DNA of 64,000 nt, from NCBI RefSeq assembly GCF_042242105.1, contig NC_092019.1, forward strand, positions 15,974,828-16,038,827. Reading direction: 5' to 3'. The stretch is from Pempheris klunzingeri (Eukaryota; Chordata; Actinopteri; Acropomatiformes; Pempheridae). A program made the translations under genes and the position numbers. The notes beneath the pieces are model-generated. The model was not told the origin of the DNA, did not search any database, and saw only the letters and a list, made by a program, of their open reading frames with translations. Shown in pieces: positions 41,301-55,200 of the stretch. Positions within the stretch are counted from its first letter, which is position 1. Each line of letters opens with the position of its first letter.

Positions 41301-44247
41301 TTTTCAGCACATTTTTTTCAACCAATACTTTCACATACACTTACATTTAAACACTCTCAGCATTTTCACTCAGGGTCTGAGGACAGAGGCTGTCTTGCGC
41401 CATTTAATGCTATTTGTGATTTGTTATTTTGGGAAAAAAAAAAAAAAAGACTTGACATTCAACTGCATCCTAAAAAAATTTTTTATTTTCTGGTTAATTG
41501 TTTAATTTTGAATCTAAAACAGTCAATTAAAATAGCACATGCTCTGGTTTTAAAAGTCTAGAATTGTATAATATTATGTATAACCCATTACCAAGCATCA
41601 AAGTACTTAAAATAATTTATTACATGAAATTCTAAATTCTGCTAATACACCTATTGACAGGTTTGGCAGGTCAGTTGACATAGGGCCCATCATTATATGT
41701 TATATTTTGTTATTAAGTATTATTTACTATGTCCACACCATGTATAAATGATTTATTGGGGAGTTGTAGTGTGACTGTTTGTCCTTACCTTTTACTGAGT
41801 AAGAGGGAACAATTAGGCAATATAGTGATGGACTTCTGAGGTGACGATTCACAGCGAATCTTACTGCTGGGTGACTTTTTGTAGCAGGACAGGCTGGGAC
41901 TCTCTGGAGGATCTAACACATATCAAAGACAGGCAGTGGTACTGTACATTCATTATTCAGTCAGTCAGTCAATCATTTGCTGTATTAAATATATCTACAT
42001 TGGGCACTGATCACCTTTTAATGAAATACTGAATAATGTAATGTTAAGACTTTCCTGAATATCTGAACTATCTTAATGTTCATCATTATTTACTATTATT
42101 ATTATTTACTATTAACACAAGGTCCTTACATTAAGAGTGTCTTACTCAATTGTTTTTTCCTTTAAAATATGTCAGGATCAACTCAAACAACATCATTGCC
42201 GCTGTGACTCACCTGCGACATTTACTTTTATGGAGAACCTCTCTCTGCCTCTGTGGTAACACGTGTACTTCCCAGAGTCTCTCGCTCTCACTGAGGACAG
42301 AGACAGTGTGGTCCCTCTCCTCTCAAATGTTATTCCTCCCCAGTCTCCTTTTCCCACCTCCCTACCGGTCCACTTCCACTGAGGCCTCGATTTTATGCCT
42401 CTTGTTACCCTGCTTCCTTCCTCCCCCTCCTCGTCCTCCTCATCCTCATAGTCTCCCTCGCCATCCATCTCCTCAGCCTCCCAGCTGGATTCACGCTTCA
42501 GCAGTCTGGGCGTGGTGGTTGGCTGGACCACGGTGGGAGAAGCTGTGTATCCTGTATCTGCAGGGATACTGTTTTCTGCTGCATATGTGGGGTTAGAGTG
42601 CTGTCCCTCACTTACAGCCTCCTCATTTGTCTCTTTATCACTTTTCATCCAGACCCCAGTGTTTCTTATAATGTTGACAGTGGTTGGAGTTGCAGTGGAG
42701 GAACTCCTCCTTCTGTTGGTCCCTCCTCTGGCCATGCTCACCTTTACTCCATCCACCTTCACATGACCACTGCAGGTCAGGACCAGCTTACTCCCTGGCA
42801 ATAAAACCAACACACCAGGGGGGGGCTCTGCATAGAAAAACAACAGCAACAAATACAAAATGTATAGAATTAATATCAATCAATTTGTGAATTGTTGTGA
42901 ATTATGTTCATGACAGCCAACACATTTCAGTTTCAAAACTTACAGTCATATAGTATTTTGCAGACAATGAGTTTGCAGTTGACTAAGCACAGTGCAGAAA
43001 GGATGCAGCATTGCATAACCAAAATTACCAACTCCTTTTGAACTTCCTCTTTTAACATGTCTCTCCTCTTCACTGTTTCTTTTTCTGTCTGAAACCAAGC
43101 CCCCTCTGTTTCCTCTCTCACTTATTTAGATTTCTGATGTTCCCTGATTATTCTGATTTTCTGATTGCAGACTTGAGACATGCCTTAGCTGCTATTTGTG
43201 TTGATAGCCCTCTGTTTGGACTTGACTGGCTAATGTCAGAAGTCCATTGACCTTGTGTAGTGCAAACACACATTCTCTCCCTTTCTCCCACTTTCCCAGT
43301 TCCCTGACATAAAACAGAAATAGAAAATAGAAAAAAGGCTCTGCAGCTGAGTGACTACTGTATGTGGACAGCTTTTAGGTTTTACACGTATTTTAAAATT
43401 GCATTTTTTAAATTTGACCCTGTGCACAAACAGTTTGGATAATTCTGTTCTGACATTAGACGAATAAAGAGTCTCACAGCTTCATGCCTCCCTCCAGCAG
43501 TTTCAGTCCAGTACAACAAGCACAACCAAGGTTAAAAACACATTTCTGGTTGGTGCTGATTGGAGCCTGTACATAGAGTAGTTAGTTGTACATAAATTCA
43601 TAAAACAATAATTCAGTGTCTTGACTGAACTTAATGACAAAAATGACAAAAACAAACAAACAAAAACCCTTAAAGAAGCCAGAGTAGGCCTAACGTTTAG
43701 ATAGTCTTTATCTTAAATACAGTTTAGTTTTTTAGGAGGACAGCATGAAATCTGTGTGAATTTTCATGTGAAACAAAAACAGAAAGCCAATACCGGCCAT
43801 TTAAAACAGTGCTGCGCACATTCTGCTCTTGGTATTGTGGAATTATCACAGCCTATTTAAATTTCTGTAAATATGATGTGAACAGAAATAAAACAACAAA
43901 GACAGTGCAAACAATACAGGCTGCTGTTGCTTGCTGTGATTTATCTAATCTCCACTCCAATAAAAAAAAAAAAGAGAATAATCTGAATCACTCCTGTGGG
44001 AGATAATAAGGACCTCTGAGTCTAACAAAAACACCTTACACTTGCTTTTAAAATCAAGTTAAGTTATTTAGTTAAGTTAAGTTACTTAAGTTACTTGACA
44101 TGTCAACTCATTAAACTAATGTATATGTCAGGACAGATTAGTCGTAGTCCAGTCTAGGAGTTTACCTTTTCTGAGGCAGGTCCCGGCGAAAATGCTGTGG
44201 ACCGGAGTGGCGCACAGAGCACACAGCAAAGGGAGAAAAATCCGCAT
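37665..44247 (-). CDS. il6r: Interleukin-6 receptor subunit alpha
   Basis: This type I cytokine receptor binds IL-6 and presents it to gp130. Ten exons join in frame to 591 residues: 44247-44166, 42827-42213, 41912-41789, 41138-40960, 40864-40698, 40531-40390, 38858-38812, 38659-38617, 38214-38103 and 37929-37665. The order is a signal peptide (MRIFLPLLCALCATPVHS), one Ig-like domain in a single 615-base exon (LVLTCSG to DSGKYTCYH), a cytokine-receptor domain with the cysteines LSCYKKS, IRCESS, FQCSYS and RCWCAL, and a second fibronectin III domain with WSDWS at residues 423-427. A short stalk, one membrane span (about 481-502) and an 88-residue tail with poly-Pro and poly-Glu follow. The Ig domain holds a large insertion. 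Adjacency to atp8b2 matches human 1q21. The human protein is 468 residues, so this one is long. Other alpha-type receptors are less likely because of the Ig-plus-WSxWS layout and the synteny. Confidence 0.93.
38322..38394. repeat. Compound (TG)n(GA)n microsatellite
   Basis: About 27 bases of TG are followed directly by about 46 bases of GA, in the il6r intron between the stalk exon (38617-38659) and the transmembrane exon (38103-38214). Confidence 0.95.
39731..39860 (+). repeat. Dispersed percomorph repeat fragment (left half)
   Basis: The segment contains CATTAGCATAGCTTAGCAGA, AAGACTGGAAACAGCTA and TGGCTCTGTCCAAAG. I recognise this as the left half of a very common percomorph interspersed repeat. 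It lies in il6r intron 6. Recognition is from memory, not from a search. Confidence 0.55.
42828..44165 (-). other. il6r intron 1
   Basis: This 1.3-kb intron separates the signal-peptide exon from the Ig exon. It is AT-rich and I see no gene or clear mobile element in it. Confidence 0.7.
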
Positions 44248-46202
44248 TTTTGTGCATGAATCTCCCTTTACCGCGTCCAGCACTGACTGGCCCCCATCAA
44301 GCTTTTCAAACGAACAAGTGACAGCCCCCCCACACACAGAGGATTGTTAAAGACGATTGTTAAAGAGGAGAGTTTAAGAGACGTCCTCTGACAGCAGCAG
44401 TCTGCTGTCCGTCAGACCCGTTATTGTGAAATCCCTGCCCTCTTCCCCTTAGAGCCCGTTACACAGAGGAAATCCTCCTCAGCGTCAAAATAAAACCTCC
44501 ATGAAAGCTGAATATAGGCCTGCTTTTAAAATCTGTCATAGTCTGTGAGTGCCTTTGAGTGTATATATATATTTAAATAGAGTTAACTGTCAGTACCTGT
44601 GTTATCTTGATTTCCTAAATTCATATATGGTATGCAACAGCATACTCTAATTAAATAAATGTGGGAATGTGCTTGTTAAAGCTTTGTACAGCCTTAAGAG
44701 GTGTTGTATTTTCCTATTTCTCTTATTACAAACACTAGAAAGTGACATAATAAACTGGAGGACTAGAGTGCTCTCACCACTAAAAGCACCACAGGGCTGT
44801 TTTGTCAACAAGTTGCCACTTATTTTTCACTTTAACTCATTTAACACCCTACCATAGTATACTCATCTTTACTTAACACCTTGGTTGCTACTTGAAATTG
44901 GACTCATTGCTTGTGCGAAAGAGAGACGACATGCTTCTTGGCCTGCATTCAACAGCTCCATGTTCCACTCACACTTACACAATTTATGGGGCCAAATACT
45001 GTACAGTACATTCATTTACAGCCTTATTTTTGCATATCCTGTTGTGTTTTCAGTTTAAGAGCTGCTTTATTTAAGAGTTTAGTAGAGGGATAGATCCAGG
45101 AACATACTAACATCATTCCTCTGGTTACCTTACTTACTTATTATCACCCAAATCCAGGTCAGGGGTCAGTAGTTGATAGGAGCACTGTCAACACAGATGG
45201 GATGTTGTTTTTGACTGATGGATCAGGAAGCAGCTCAGAGGATCAAACTTTTGGCATTTTTAAGGCATGATTATCCCCAAACACCTTCCCTTTATTCAAG
45301 GACAAATACAAATTTAAAGCACTTAACTGAAGTTTACAGCATGTTTACAGTCTGAATCAGCACGACTGTTCACACAAAATAACAACATGTACGACTGACA
45401 AACCACCTTTAAAAGTCCATGACTGCCTTTTTGATTTTCACATTTTCTTTGCACGTTGCCCAAGTCAAACGTAAATTAAGCCAGTGGCAGTTTGTCAGTT
45501 TTCAGACAGCTGTGGTACGAGACATTTCATTAGAGGCACATTTACATGATCGGGCCCTGTGTTGGACAATAACAAACAAAAAAACACAAGGAGCAGAAAA
45601 AACACTGAGAGCTTGCTTTAAGATGCAACGCAACTAGGGCATTATAAAACACATCAATATGATGCAAAAAAACAAAGGAACATGTGAACTAGAAATATGA
45701 CAAGTAAGAAATCAACGAGAGTCTTGCTGTAACTTAAAGCACCGTTCTCACTGAGAACTATAGTGAACACAGAGGCTTGAGGACAAAAACACTTTTACAG
45801 ATGATAATGTCTGCACTCAACTGGCTGAAAGTCTTTTTATACTCATTCATTCAAGCCACTGTTGATTTTTAGAGATGCTGTGTGACTTGCCTGTGAGTGA
45901 GGCTGTCAGTCATTCATGAACACAGTTATATGCTGTGGGAGCATGTATATAACCCTCAAGTCCCAAGTCATAGTAGGCAAGGTTGGCATGTCATTATGAT
46001 TCCCCACTAGTTCTTATGATTTGGTTTTATTTGATTTATTATAGACGTTTCAGTTGGGTAACGGAGAGAGGAGCACTCAGTCTGTGGGCTCTCAGTGTCC
46101 CGGTATCTCTTCAGGAAAGCACACAACACATCCTGTATGTGTGCAGAAATGTGATAGACAGTAGTGAACGAGTCATATCTCCATTATTATCTCCAGATTG
46201 TT
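44248..46202. other. il6r promoter region and atp8b2 3' end
   Basis: The il6r 5'UTR and promoter should lie in about 44.25-44.5 kb. Pentanucleotide-like TTAAG/AAGTT units occur at 44054-44099, inside the gene. The remainder is AT-rich, with no coding sequence recognised. TTTATT at 46026-46031 (AATAAA on the minus strand) is a plausible atp8b2 poly(A) signal. Confidence 0.5.
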
Positions 46203-49200
46203 TCACTCAATCTGGCTGGTTTCCTTGGCAGGAGTGGGTGGGCCTGGGGTGCTGGATGCAGTGGCACGAGCCGCAGTAGCCTTCCAACCAAACAGAGCTT
46301 CCTGTTGGAGAGAGGAAGAGTTAGCTGTTATTTTAAGGGTAAGGCTAATTTAGGCAGATAGAACACAAGAATTGGAAATAACAGCAGCTCACCTGGACAG
46401 TCCCCAGAGTGATTGTCCAGCCTCCAGGTGAGTCACCTCCATGTGACTTCACAGCTGAGGGGAGAAGGACGCCCGCATTGGGGGATGGGGCCGAGCCTGG
46501 AGGTGCAGCTGCTTCTGACGCTGGTGGAGTTTGTGTGGATGAAGTTTGAGCTGTCTGCGTGTTTTGGGCTGGTGCTGTGCCTGCCTCCTCCTCGATGGGT
46601 GTGTCTTGTGAGCCACCCAGAACAGAGGAGGAATTTGAGAGTGGCGGTACTGACCCAGAGACACAACTGGGCGCTGGGCTGCACTCCCCAGAGGCGCTGG
46701 GGGGAGTGTGAGCGTGAGTATGTTTCTTCCTGCGGAGCGTGTCGATCCAGCTGGAGCTGTGTCTGGAGGCAAAGGTGGCCAGGGCCAAGGACGAGAGCCT
46801 CATATTCTTCCCTGAGGTGATCAGCTCTCCAAATCCTTCCTGATGGGCAAACGCGTAGCCTGATCGCCTAGAGCCACGAGTGCCCAGACGGCCCTCCGAC
46901 ACTCCACGCCAGGCACCTCCCACGCTACGACCTACTGGCTTTCGCTTCTTCTGCCGTACCAACTGAGTGTAGCGTACCTGGAGAGAAACAGAGGAGATGA
47001 ACAGGATTGAGTGACATATCGAATTTAGTTCATCACAGTCTGTTTGAACTGAACAGACTGTTATACTAGATTTTGTGACCAAAAAATCTAAAGTTGATGA
47101 TGCAAAAAATACAAATGCATAGTAAATGGACACTTTTCAACCATAATGGACAAAGTGCTTTACAGTTTGCCTCTCACTCACCCATTCAAACACACTCACA
47201 CAGCAGGGGTGGCATTTATTTGGGTGCTTTAAACATCAGAGTATTTTAAAATAGCACTAAATTATGTAGCCATTACAGAAATGTACATTTTAAACTATAT
47301 ACTTTTTTTTTCACCTGTGTGCTTTGTTTTTTTCCCTGTGCTATTGTTACATGTTACTGTGGGCACGTACTGGGCACACGTATAACTTCAGTCTTTGAGT
47401 GTTGAAAAAAGTTTCTTCACAACTTTTCTGTCCAATCCTTAATCTCATCCAATCTTAAATCGCTTCTTAATATATAACTCAAGTTTATCCCCAGCACAGA
47501 CACCATTAATAGTGACTGAAGAGAAACTACAAACAAATCAAAAAAGGGACTTCCTAACACTGCCCTCAGACAGCTTCGGTTGGATGCCCAGCTAACCTGA
47601 GACACACTGACTGCACTAAAAGCAACTCCTGTCATTAGGGTACACCGATCATGTCAATATTTGATTATTTGCTGTACATGCCGCCGATGCTGGTAAGCAC
47701 AAACTCATCATCATACACACTCACGCACAAGCACACGCCCATGAGCACACACGCACACGCACACTCACACTCACACGCATACACACAAACAAACATAGAG
47801 CTGTTTGTGTGTGTGCAGTTAATGATTGGCTGAAACCAGTTTCAAACTGGCTAGTGGGGGAGATGTGACATTGACACATGTTGCAATGAAGAATATGGAC
47901 ACATCAGGATTAGAAATCTTGCGTTTGTGTGTGTTTTCTCACCGTGTCTGAGAGTTGAGGTTTGAGGTCCACCTTGAGGAAGCGAAATGCCAAAACTGGA
48001 ACTATACAGATTGCTGTTGCCAGTGCAATAGTTAACCACACGACTGGTTGCAATAAAGTGCTCTGGGCACTGCCTGTACTCACAAACACACATTACACAT
48101 ACACAAACATGAGCAAATATGTTTAAGGAATATACAGATTTTAGACATCTTTACACGATGATTATAGTTGGTTGTGTGAAATGATTTCAGCAGCTGACTA
48201 ATGTAAACAAGATATTATTGTATTCTAGTCTAAGTCAGCCAATATACTGGTGAGCCAATGTTATTGTCAGATTTTGATTTATCACGTGTATAATAGCAGT
48301 TAACAGTGCAAATTGTATTGGCTGCATTTTTATGTGTATTAAACCCCATTTTCTCTTTAAGGATTATTTAAATATTTATTAGTTATTTACAGTAATCTAA
48401 GTTTGATTAAACTTCACTGTGCAAAATTACTTTTGTGTGCGTGTTTGTGTGCGACAGGCAGACAAAGAGAGCAGGGGACCGACCTACGAAGTGGAACTGG
48501 TTGGGAAAGATCCTGAAGAGGGTCTGGCTGTGCAGAGCGAACATGATAATGAAGTAGGAGCCCAGAGAGCCCCACACAAACACATGGTTGATAACTGTCC
48601 AGAAGCCGGTGTCAAGAGCGATCTACATAAACATGTGCAGACACACGTGTGAAAAGAGGTGCACAGTTAGCACACAATTAAGGAGCAGACAGTGGTTAAA
48701 TATAGAGGTTGCCATCTGTGAGGAAAGTTGACACCACTCTGTCCTCACTCACCTGAACGCTGACCACAATGACCAGGGCTGTTGCCGTGGTGACCGCGAA
48801 GGTCTGGTAGTCAGCGAGGGGCACTCCGGTGCTCTGAGTGGCGTCGGACAGGATGGCATAGGGCACAAAAAACAGCACCACTGATGTGTAGATGCCCTGG
48901 GCGATGCAGATGAAGAACTCTCTTTTGTTGAAGAGGAGGTTGAGCTGCCCTGGCTCATACAGTTTAGGGTACTCCAGACTCCTCTGATCAGGCACATCCT
49001 TCAATCAGAGAGCAAGCAATAAGCTGCATTGACTAAAATAAGATGATTTTATCTCAAAATAATTACCTATAGTTTAGCAGGTATAACGTTTACCATGGTC
49101 GCCATCTTAGTTAGCATGCTACCATTTGCTGGATAGCACTGAACACAAAGTACAGCTAAAGATGATGGGAATGCCATAAGCCAAAGTAAAAATTAAAAGT

Positions 49201-52200
49201 TCAGTCTAATGATCGCACAACACGGGAAGTTAAGGGATCATCAGAGTTATTGCAGTTCTATCTGAACGTCACGGCAATCCACTCAGGAGTTTTCACTGCA
49301 CACCACAAATGTCAACCTTTTTGTGGCACAACAGACAAGAGTCAGGGGATCACCTAGGTCATAGGGATCGATCGTCTGGGAACCATGAATGTGTGTACCA
49401 AATGCCATGGCAATCCATCCAATAGTTAGAGATAAATCAGTCGTGTCCAAGAAAAGTGCTAGAAAGACCAACCAACAGACGTACAGATGTACTCTTACTA
49501 ATGCATCAAAAATATGGCTTCATCTGTCTTTAAACTACTGTTGTCATGTTTAAACAATAACATTTGCGTGGTCCTTTAATTTCCTGGAAATAATTCAGCA
49601 TACACAATATACATACGTGCTCTATATGTAGTTCTAAAGTGAACAGACCTGGTCAAATATCCCCATGGCCAGCACAGGGAGGGAGGTGTAGACAATGTTG
49701 TAGAGTGTGATGAAGTACTGATCATACACCGTCTACAGGAGAGAAAAGATGGACACAAAGTGAAGATCATGATTGCAGCTCCCTAAATGATGATTTGGTT
49801 GTTGATGTAAAGATGTCCTCATGACCTCTACTCTCTGACCTGTGCAGAGAAGCCACAGAAGAAGCCGAACCAGAAATGCACCATGGTGAAGGCAAAGTTC
49901 TTGTAGAAGAAGTAGCAGAGGAAACGGCACATTCGCAGGTAGGACCAGCGGCCATGCACCAGCAGGAGCCGCTGCAGGAAGCGAAATTGTGAGAAGGAGT
50001 AATCACTGGCCAGCACGGCCTGGATCCCCTCCTGACCTGAGATACCAACTCCGATATGAGCACCTGGAAGAGAGGAAAGAGAAGGACACACAGAGAAAGA
50101 ATAAAAGACTGGTTATACTGTAGTTGGAAAACTGGACTTTTATTTCTCTTTATGTCCTATTTTATCTGTTTTTTGATACGTAATTGTCTCCATACTGTCA
50201 GAAACAAAGATTAGATAGCATTTTAACACATGTAGATAAATAAGTGCCATGCTCATTATAAAGTGCTTATAAGCTGTAACAAAATTCTTCAATAGCAAAT
50301 CATTCATCATTTCAACTCAGCATGCCCCGTTTTTAATCTTTATGCTAGGCTAAGCTTACTGGCTGCTGGCAGTAGCTTCATATTTAGAAATGAGGCTGAT
50401 ATCAATCGTCTCATCTAACTCTTGATAAGAAAGTGAAAGCACATATGTTCCAAAGAGTCAAACTATTCCTTCGATGGGAACAACTTTTGGTTTGGGAAAA
50501 CTTCTTTTGCCGTTGTTTTCCTCCTCCAGTATGACACCAATTTTGATATTTGAAGAGTGTAAATCACAGGATGTGATTTTGTAGCTGCACTGTTTCATCA
50601 AATGTAAATGATCCAGATGTTTGGCTTTTTTTTGTATGTTTAAAAACTCTGGGATTTCTATCAGATTTAACAAAAAGTTCTGTGGGTTTGCACAGTGTGA
50701 TAAGTGGCCAACAGTCAGTCAGGCTTAAGAGGAGAGACAACAACACTGTCAAGACACTGAGAAGCACACGTTCCTAACTTGATGAGGACATCCCACCTAC
50801 TGCAACATGCATTTCCACACAGCCTACGTCAATACAAGTAACACCATGAAGATAAACAACTTCTACTGCTACACTTCTGCTAAGAAATTCCATTGCCTTA
50901 AGGTAAACTTTGGCACCCTCATAGCTGAGCGCTATACTTCTCTTTTTCTCTTTCCTCTCAACAATAATCCAGTTACACTTCCTTCTCTCCTCCACGCCAT
51001 CCTTCATATATGGATCCTGCACACACAACTCACTTTTGATCATGCTAACGTCGTTAGCTCCGTCTCCTATAGCCAGAGTAACGGCCTTCTTGTGTTTCTT
51101 GATAAGCTCCACCACCTGAGCTTTTTGCAGTGGGGTGACTCTGCAGCAGATCACTGCTTTGCACGCACACGCTGTCGACACAAACTCTGTCTCCATGTCT
51201 GCTTCTAGTGCATGGGCCTGTCAAAGAACAAGAGAGCCCAGAAGGTTAAAGGGCAAATTTTAAGGGGTCAGAGTTGCAGCTGTGGAAGAAATGCACTTTA
51301 AGAAGGAGAAAATGTTTTGTTGATGCAAATAACAACTTCTGGTAACTCACTCTTTCCTGACAGTTGACAGTTTAATTCTTCACAGCCCCTGTTGGTTTTA
51401 TGTATGTGTAAGTGCACAGTATGTGAGTGCGGGGGCGTGTTATTCATACCAGACTGTGACCGTTGATTACAAGGGCAAACTCTCCAGAGATGTTGTCCAT
51501 GAGATTGGAGGAAGATGGTGGTGGAGGAGGAGGAGGAGGAGGAGGAGGAGGGTACTGCAGCTGTTTCCCTCCTCCTCCTTCTGTACCATCTCCTTCTTGT
51601 GCTTCTCTGAACCCGTTACCCGTGAAACATGCCTCTCCCCATCCCTCCATCCCCTCCTCCTTTACTCCAGCTCCGGTTCTCGACAGCTCAATCATCCTTT
51701 CTCTCGCCCTCCTGGAGAGGAAGAAAAACAAACTTGACATCAATGTCTCCTACAAAGACAGAACCAAAACACAACATGACTATATAAAGGAGAAAATAGG
51801 AGAGACGACAGAGAAAGAAAGAGACACAGCTGAGAAAACAAATCAAAGAAGAGACAAAAATAGAATGGTAGTCAAATGTTACAGTTATCAGGAAGGAAAA
51901 CTATGACTGTGATGAGTGCCCACACGCTGATTGTTATTATTCATGTTTCAGTGCGTGGCCTGCCTCTATGTGTCACCTGGATCAATGCAGCACTCTGTTG
52001 GTTAATTTGTGCTTTAATTTGTGCTCTATGTGTTCAGATTATTTGACTCTTAAAGTAAAGTTCAGCTTTGTGGCTTCTTTAAATCTGTGTATTTCTAAAT
52101 ATTTTAATCATAACATTTCATTAGTGTCCTACGTTGTGTGTTGCCCTGTCTTTCCTGTAACACTATAAACAAAAAGACTAAAATTTCCCCTCAACACTTC

Positions 52201-55200
52201 ACCAATTCGCAGAAGTTACGGGAACTGTAGTGTGCAATCTTTAGGCCGAGTATAAGGGCAATACAGAGTTTGCTCATACACAATGTAGTATCGAAAGATT
52301 CATTTCTTTACTTCTTGAAAGCTCAAAACTACTATTTTAGCAGTCCGTACATTTGTATGGCTGTACATTTAGCTTGAGTTGATTTACCTCTGTTGGCTAC
52401 ATCAAAGTGTGGGTCACACACTAGATATTGTCCAGTAATTTGCGTACAGTGGTTGGAACTCTGTACTACCACCCACCTACTAGCTCCAATCATGCATACA
52501 TTTCTTAGTTTCTTACTAATCAATACCTGTCTGTCATATTTGGTCAGCGGGGGTTTTATAGCGTACAGACAGCAGACAGCTGAGGAGAAAGATGGACATG
52601 CAGCAGTCTAGACAGACAGAGAGGCCAACAGACTGACCTGAGCTCTTGCCGTACGCTTTGGACAGTGTGTCCACTGATGATGAATACCTCTGTCATATCA
52701 TCTGTCAGCATCTTGCAGGAGTAACCTATATTGACAGCTGTCTCTGTGTGAGAGAAAGGGAGGGGGTTACTTCAGTGCAGTAAAGCATTTAAGCAAAACT
52801 AATGCATATTGTTATATGTAACCTCTTAGAGGCTAGTAGCATTTAGAAAATAATTCTCTTCACACACTTTTGTATCACACTCTGGCTTGGCCTTGTTGAT
52901 CATTCTCAGTTTCATTGTTCCAGCATCGTACGAGGGAATCTGTAAGTTTGCTTGGCTTTATGTTGACCATTAAATAAATAAACCAGGTAAATTTCAGGTG
53001 TGTTTTGACAGTGTCGACGAGAGTGTCGGAGAGCAGATGGTACACACATGGGTGCATGTTACCCTTAAATATGCCTTCACCATCTCTATAAGAGAATTAT
53101 CTTTTGATTGTTTGACTCTTTGCAAATTTTTTGTGTTTTTTTTTTTTTTTTTGCTTTGTGAGTTTTGAAATTGTGTGTAAAAGTATGTGCATCTCACCCT
53201 GCTTGTCTCCAGTGAGAACCCAGATCTTAATGTTAGCCAGAGAGAGGACAGCGATGGTCTCTGGGACACCTTCCTGCAGCTTGTCCTCTATAGCTGTGGC
53301 ACCCAGGAGCTAGACACATAGGCAGACATAAATTCATAACAGCAGGAAATTAAGGAGGGTCTAAAAGCAATTTCTATGCTATGGCATGGCTTACCCCCAA
53401 TTCCTCTAATTGAATCAATAATCAAATAAACTTCATCTGCACTGAGGAGATCTGACAGAAATGTTTTGCTACAGAAAAAGAAAGGAATTTCCGCTCAGAA
53501 ATTAGTCTGGACGATACATCAGACTAAACCCAAGTTCCCTTTTTTCTATCTATTTTTATTCCGTATGCGGAAGGAACTCTGCATAAATTACTTGAGGAGC
53601 AAATGGTCTAGTGTTCCAGTCAAAGATACACATACAAAACCACACATATGGATGCACACTCTCAGATCACAAGTCACTAACCATCATGTCTTGTTCTATC
53701 TCCTCATAAGCGGCTGCCAGTCGGTCGTCTCTGTAGTGGGTTGCCTTGTCAGCGCAGCGATGGCTCTCTGACCACATAACCCACTCGTCCTCTGACAGGT
53801 CCCTGTAGGCCAGCGCCAGCGTTCGCAAACCATCTGCTGCATACTCCTACATGCACAGACATGTACAGACACAAATACATGCACACATTCTGACATGAGG
53901 ATGACACAAAGGGAGATAAAGAAGTCCTATAGGTTGATGATAGTGTACTCTACTTTCGCTGGGTCTGAAAATAGGCCAAAAATGTCATATGTCAGTAAAG
54001 GCTGAGATGTTACAAGTGTTGCCATGTCTGGAGGCACTAGATGGCAGTATAGCTCCACCCACCCATCCATCCATCCATCCATCCATCCATCCATCCATCC
54101 ATCTATCCAGAGTTAACATGTTTGTGCGATTTTACTCACATTGAGGTGGTCTGAGGTGATGTTCATCAGTTCCTGGTTAGAGGGGTGGAGCCTCTCCAGC
54201 AGCACAGTGTCAGCTCCCTTACAGTACAGACGGATCCTGCCCTCTGGGTTACGAACTGAAAATGAATAACAGAGTGTGTAATGAAGACAAAATACTCCAG
54301 GGAATACATACAACTCCTCTATCACCCTCAAATAACCAGACTTGGGTTCAGATAAAGGCATTCCTACAAACAGAGCTGACAGTACATATAATCGAACCCA
54401 AGCTGTCTGAATATCGTTTGACACTGATGTATGAAGATCTGCTCCGTGCCTTGTGTTTTGCTGCTCTGATACTAAACCAAAGTTGTTGCTCAGTCAAGAG
54501 TGATTTATGATCATTGATGTCTGGGCAGATTTCCAGCTCCTTACAAGAAGACCAATCAAAGGAGCAGTGTGAAAAAATCTCACAGAGGGATCAAATGTAA
54601 ACATGACTAAAAGCCTATCTTCTGTCATCTTGTAGGAGTGTGGGTCGTGATTCAACGGTTTAAATACATGTTTGTGATTTGAACATGAAATACTCTTATC
54701 TTCAGTACAGTCCACTGCAGAACTTGTGTTAATGGCATGCAAAGTATAAAAGAAGAATGATAAAAAGATCCTTGATTGGTTTAAACTGATTTTCACCTAA
54801 ATTTTAAGTCTTTGTAAAAAACTAAGCAAAAAATGTGCAGTTCTAAATATTTAAAAGATGGTTTAATTGCAGTCATTACATCGCAGATAGTATTTCTTAA
54901 ATCTAATTTAATCTAGATTGTTATATTAATACTTATGCACCCACTTTTTCTTGATTTGAAATAAATACCAATAAATAAGATAAATAAATAAATAGATTTT
55001 TTTTTCTTTTCTGTAAATTGTGAACTGAAAATGACGACCCCTGCGCACCTATCACAGATATCCTCTTGCGTATGTTGTTGAAGTCCAGTATGGCGAGCAG
55101 AGTGTAGGTGACAGGTTGTCCCATCTCTATGGTGGTTATCGTCCCAGGTGTTCGGGAGCGAAACACAAAGCCAAAGTTTCGAGCTGCTGTGACTAGAGCC

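Noticed and set aside
42150-42596. 148-residue + strand open frame
   Set aside because: It is the antisense shadow of the il6r Ig exon, whose minus-strand reading has clear Ig features.
46413-46820. 135-residue + strand open frame
   Set aside because: It is antisense to the large C-terminal exon of atp8b2.
49283-49471. Short minus-strand open frame in an atp8b2 intron
   Set aside because: It overlaps a dispersed percomorph repeat and has no coding features.
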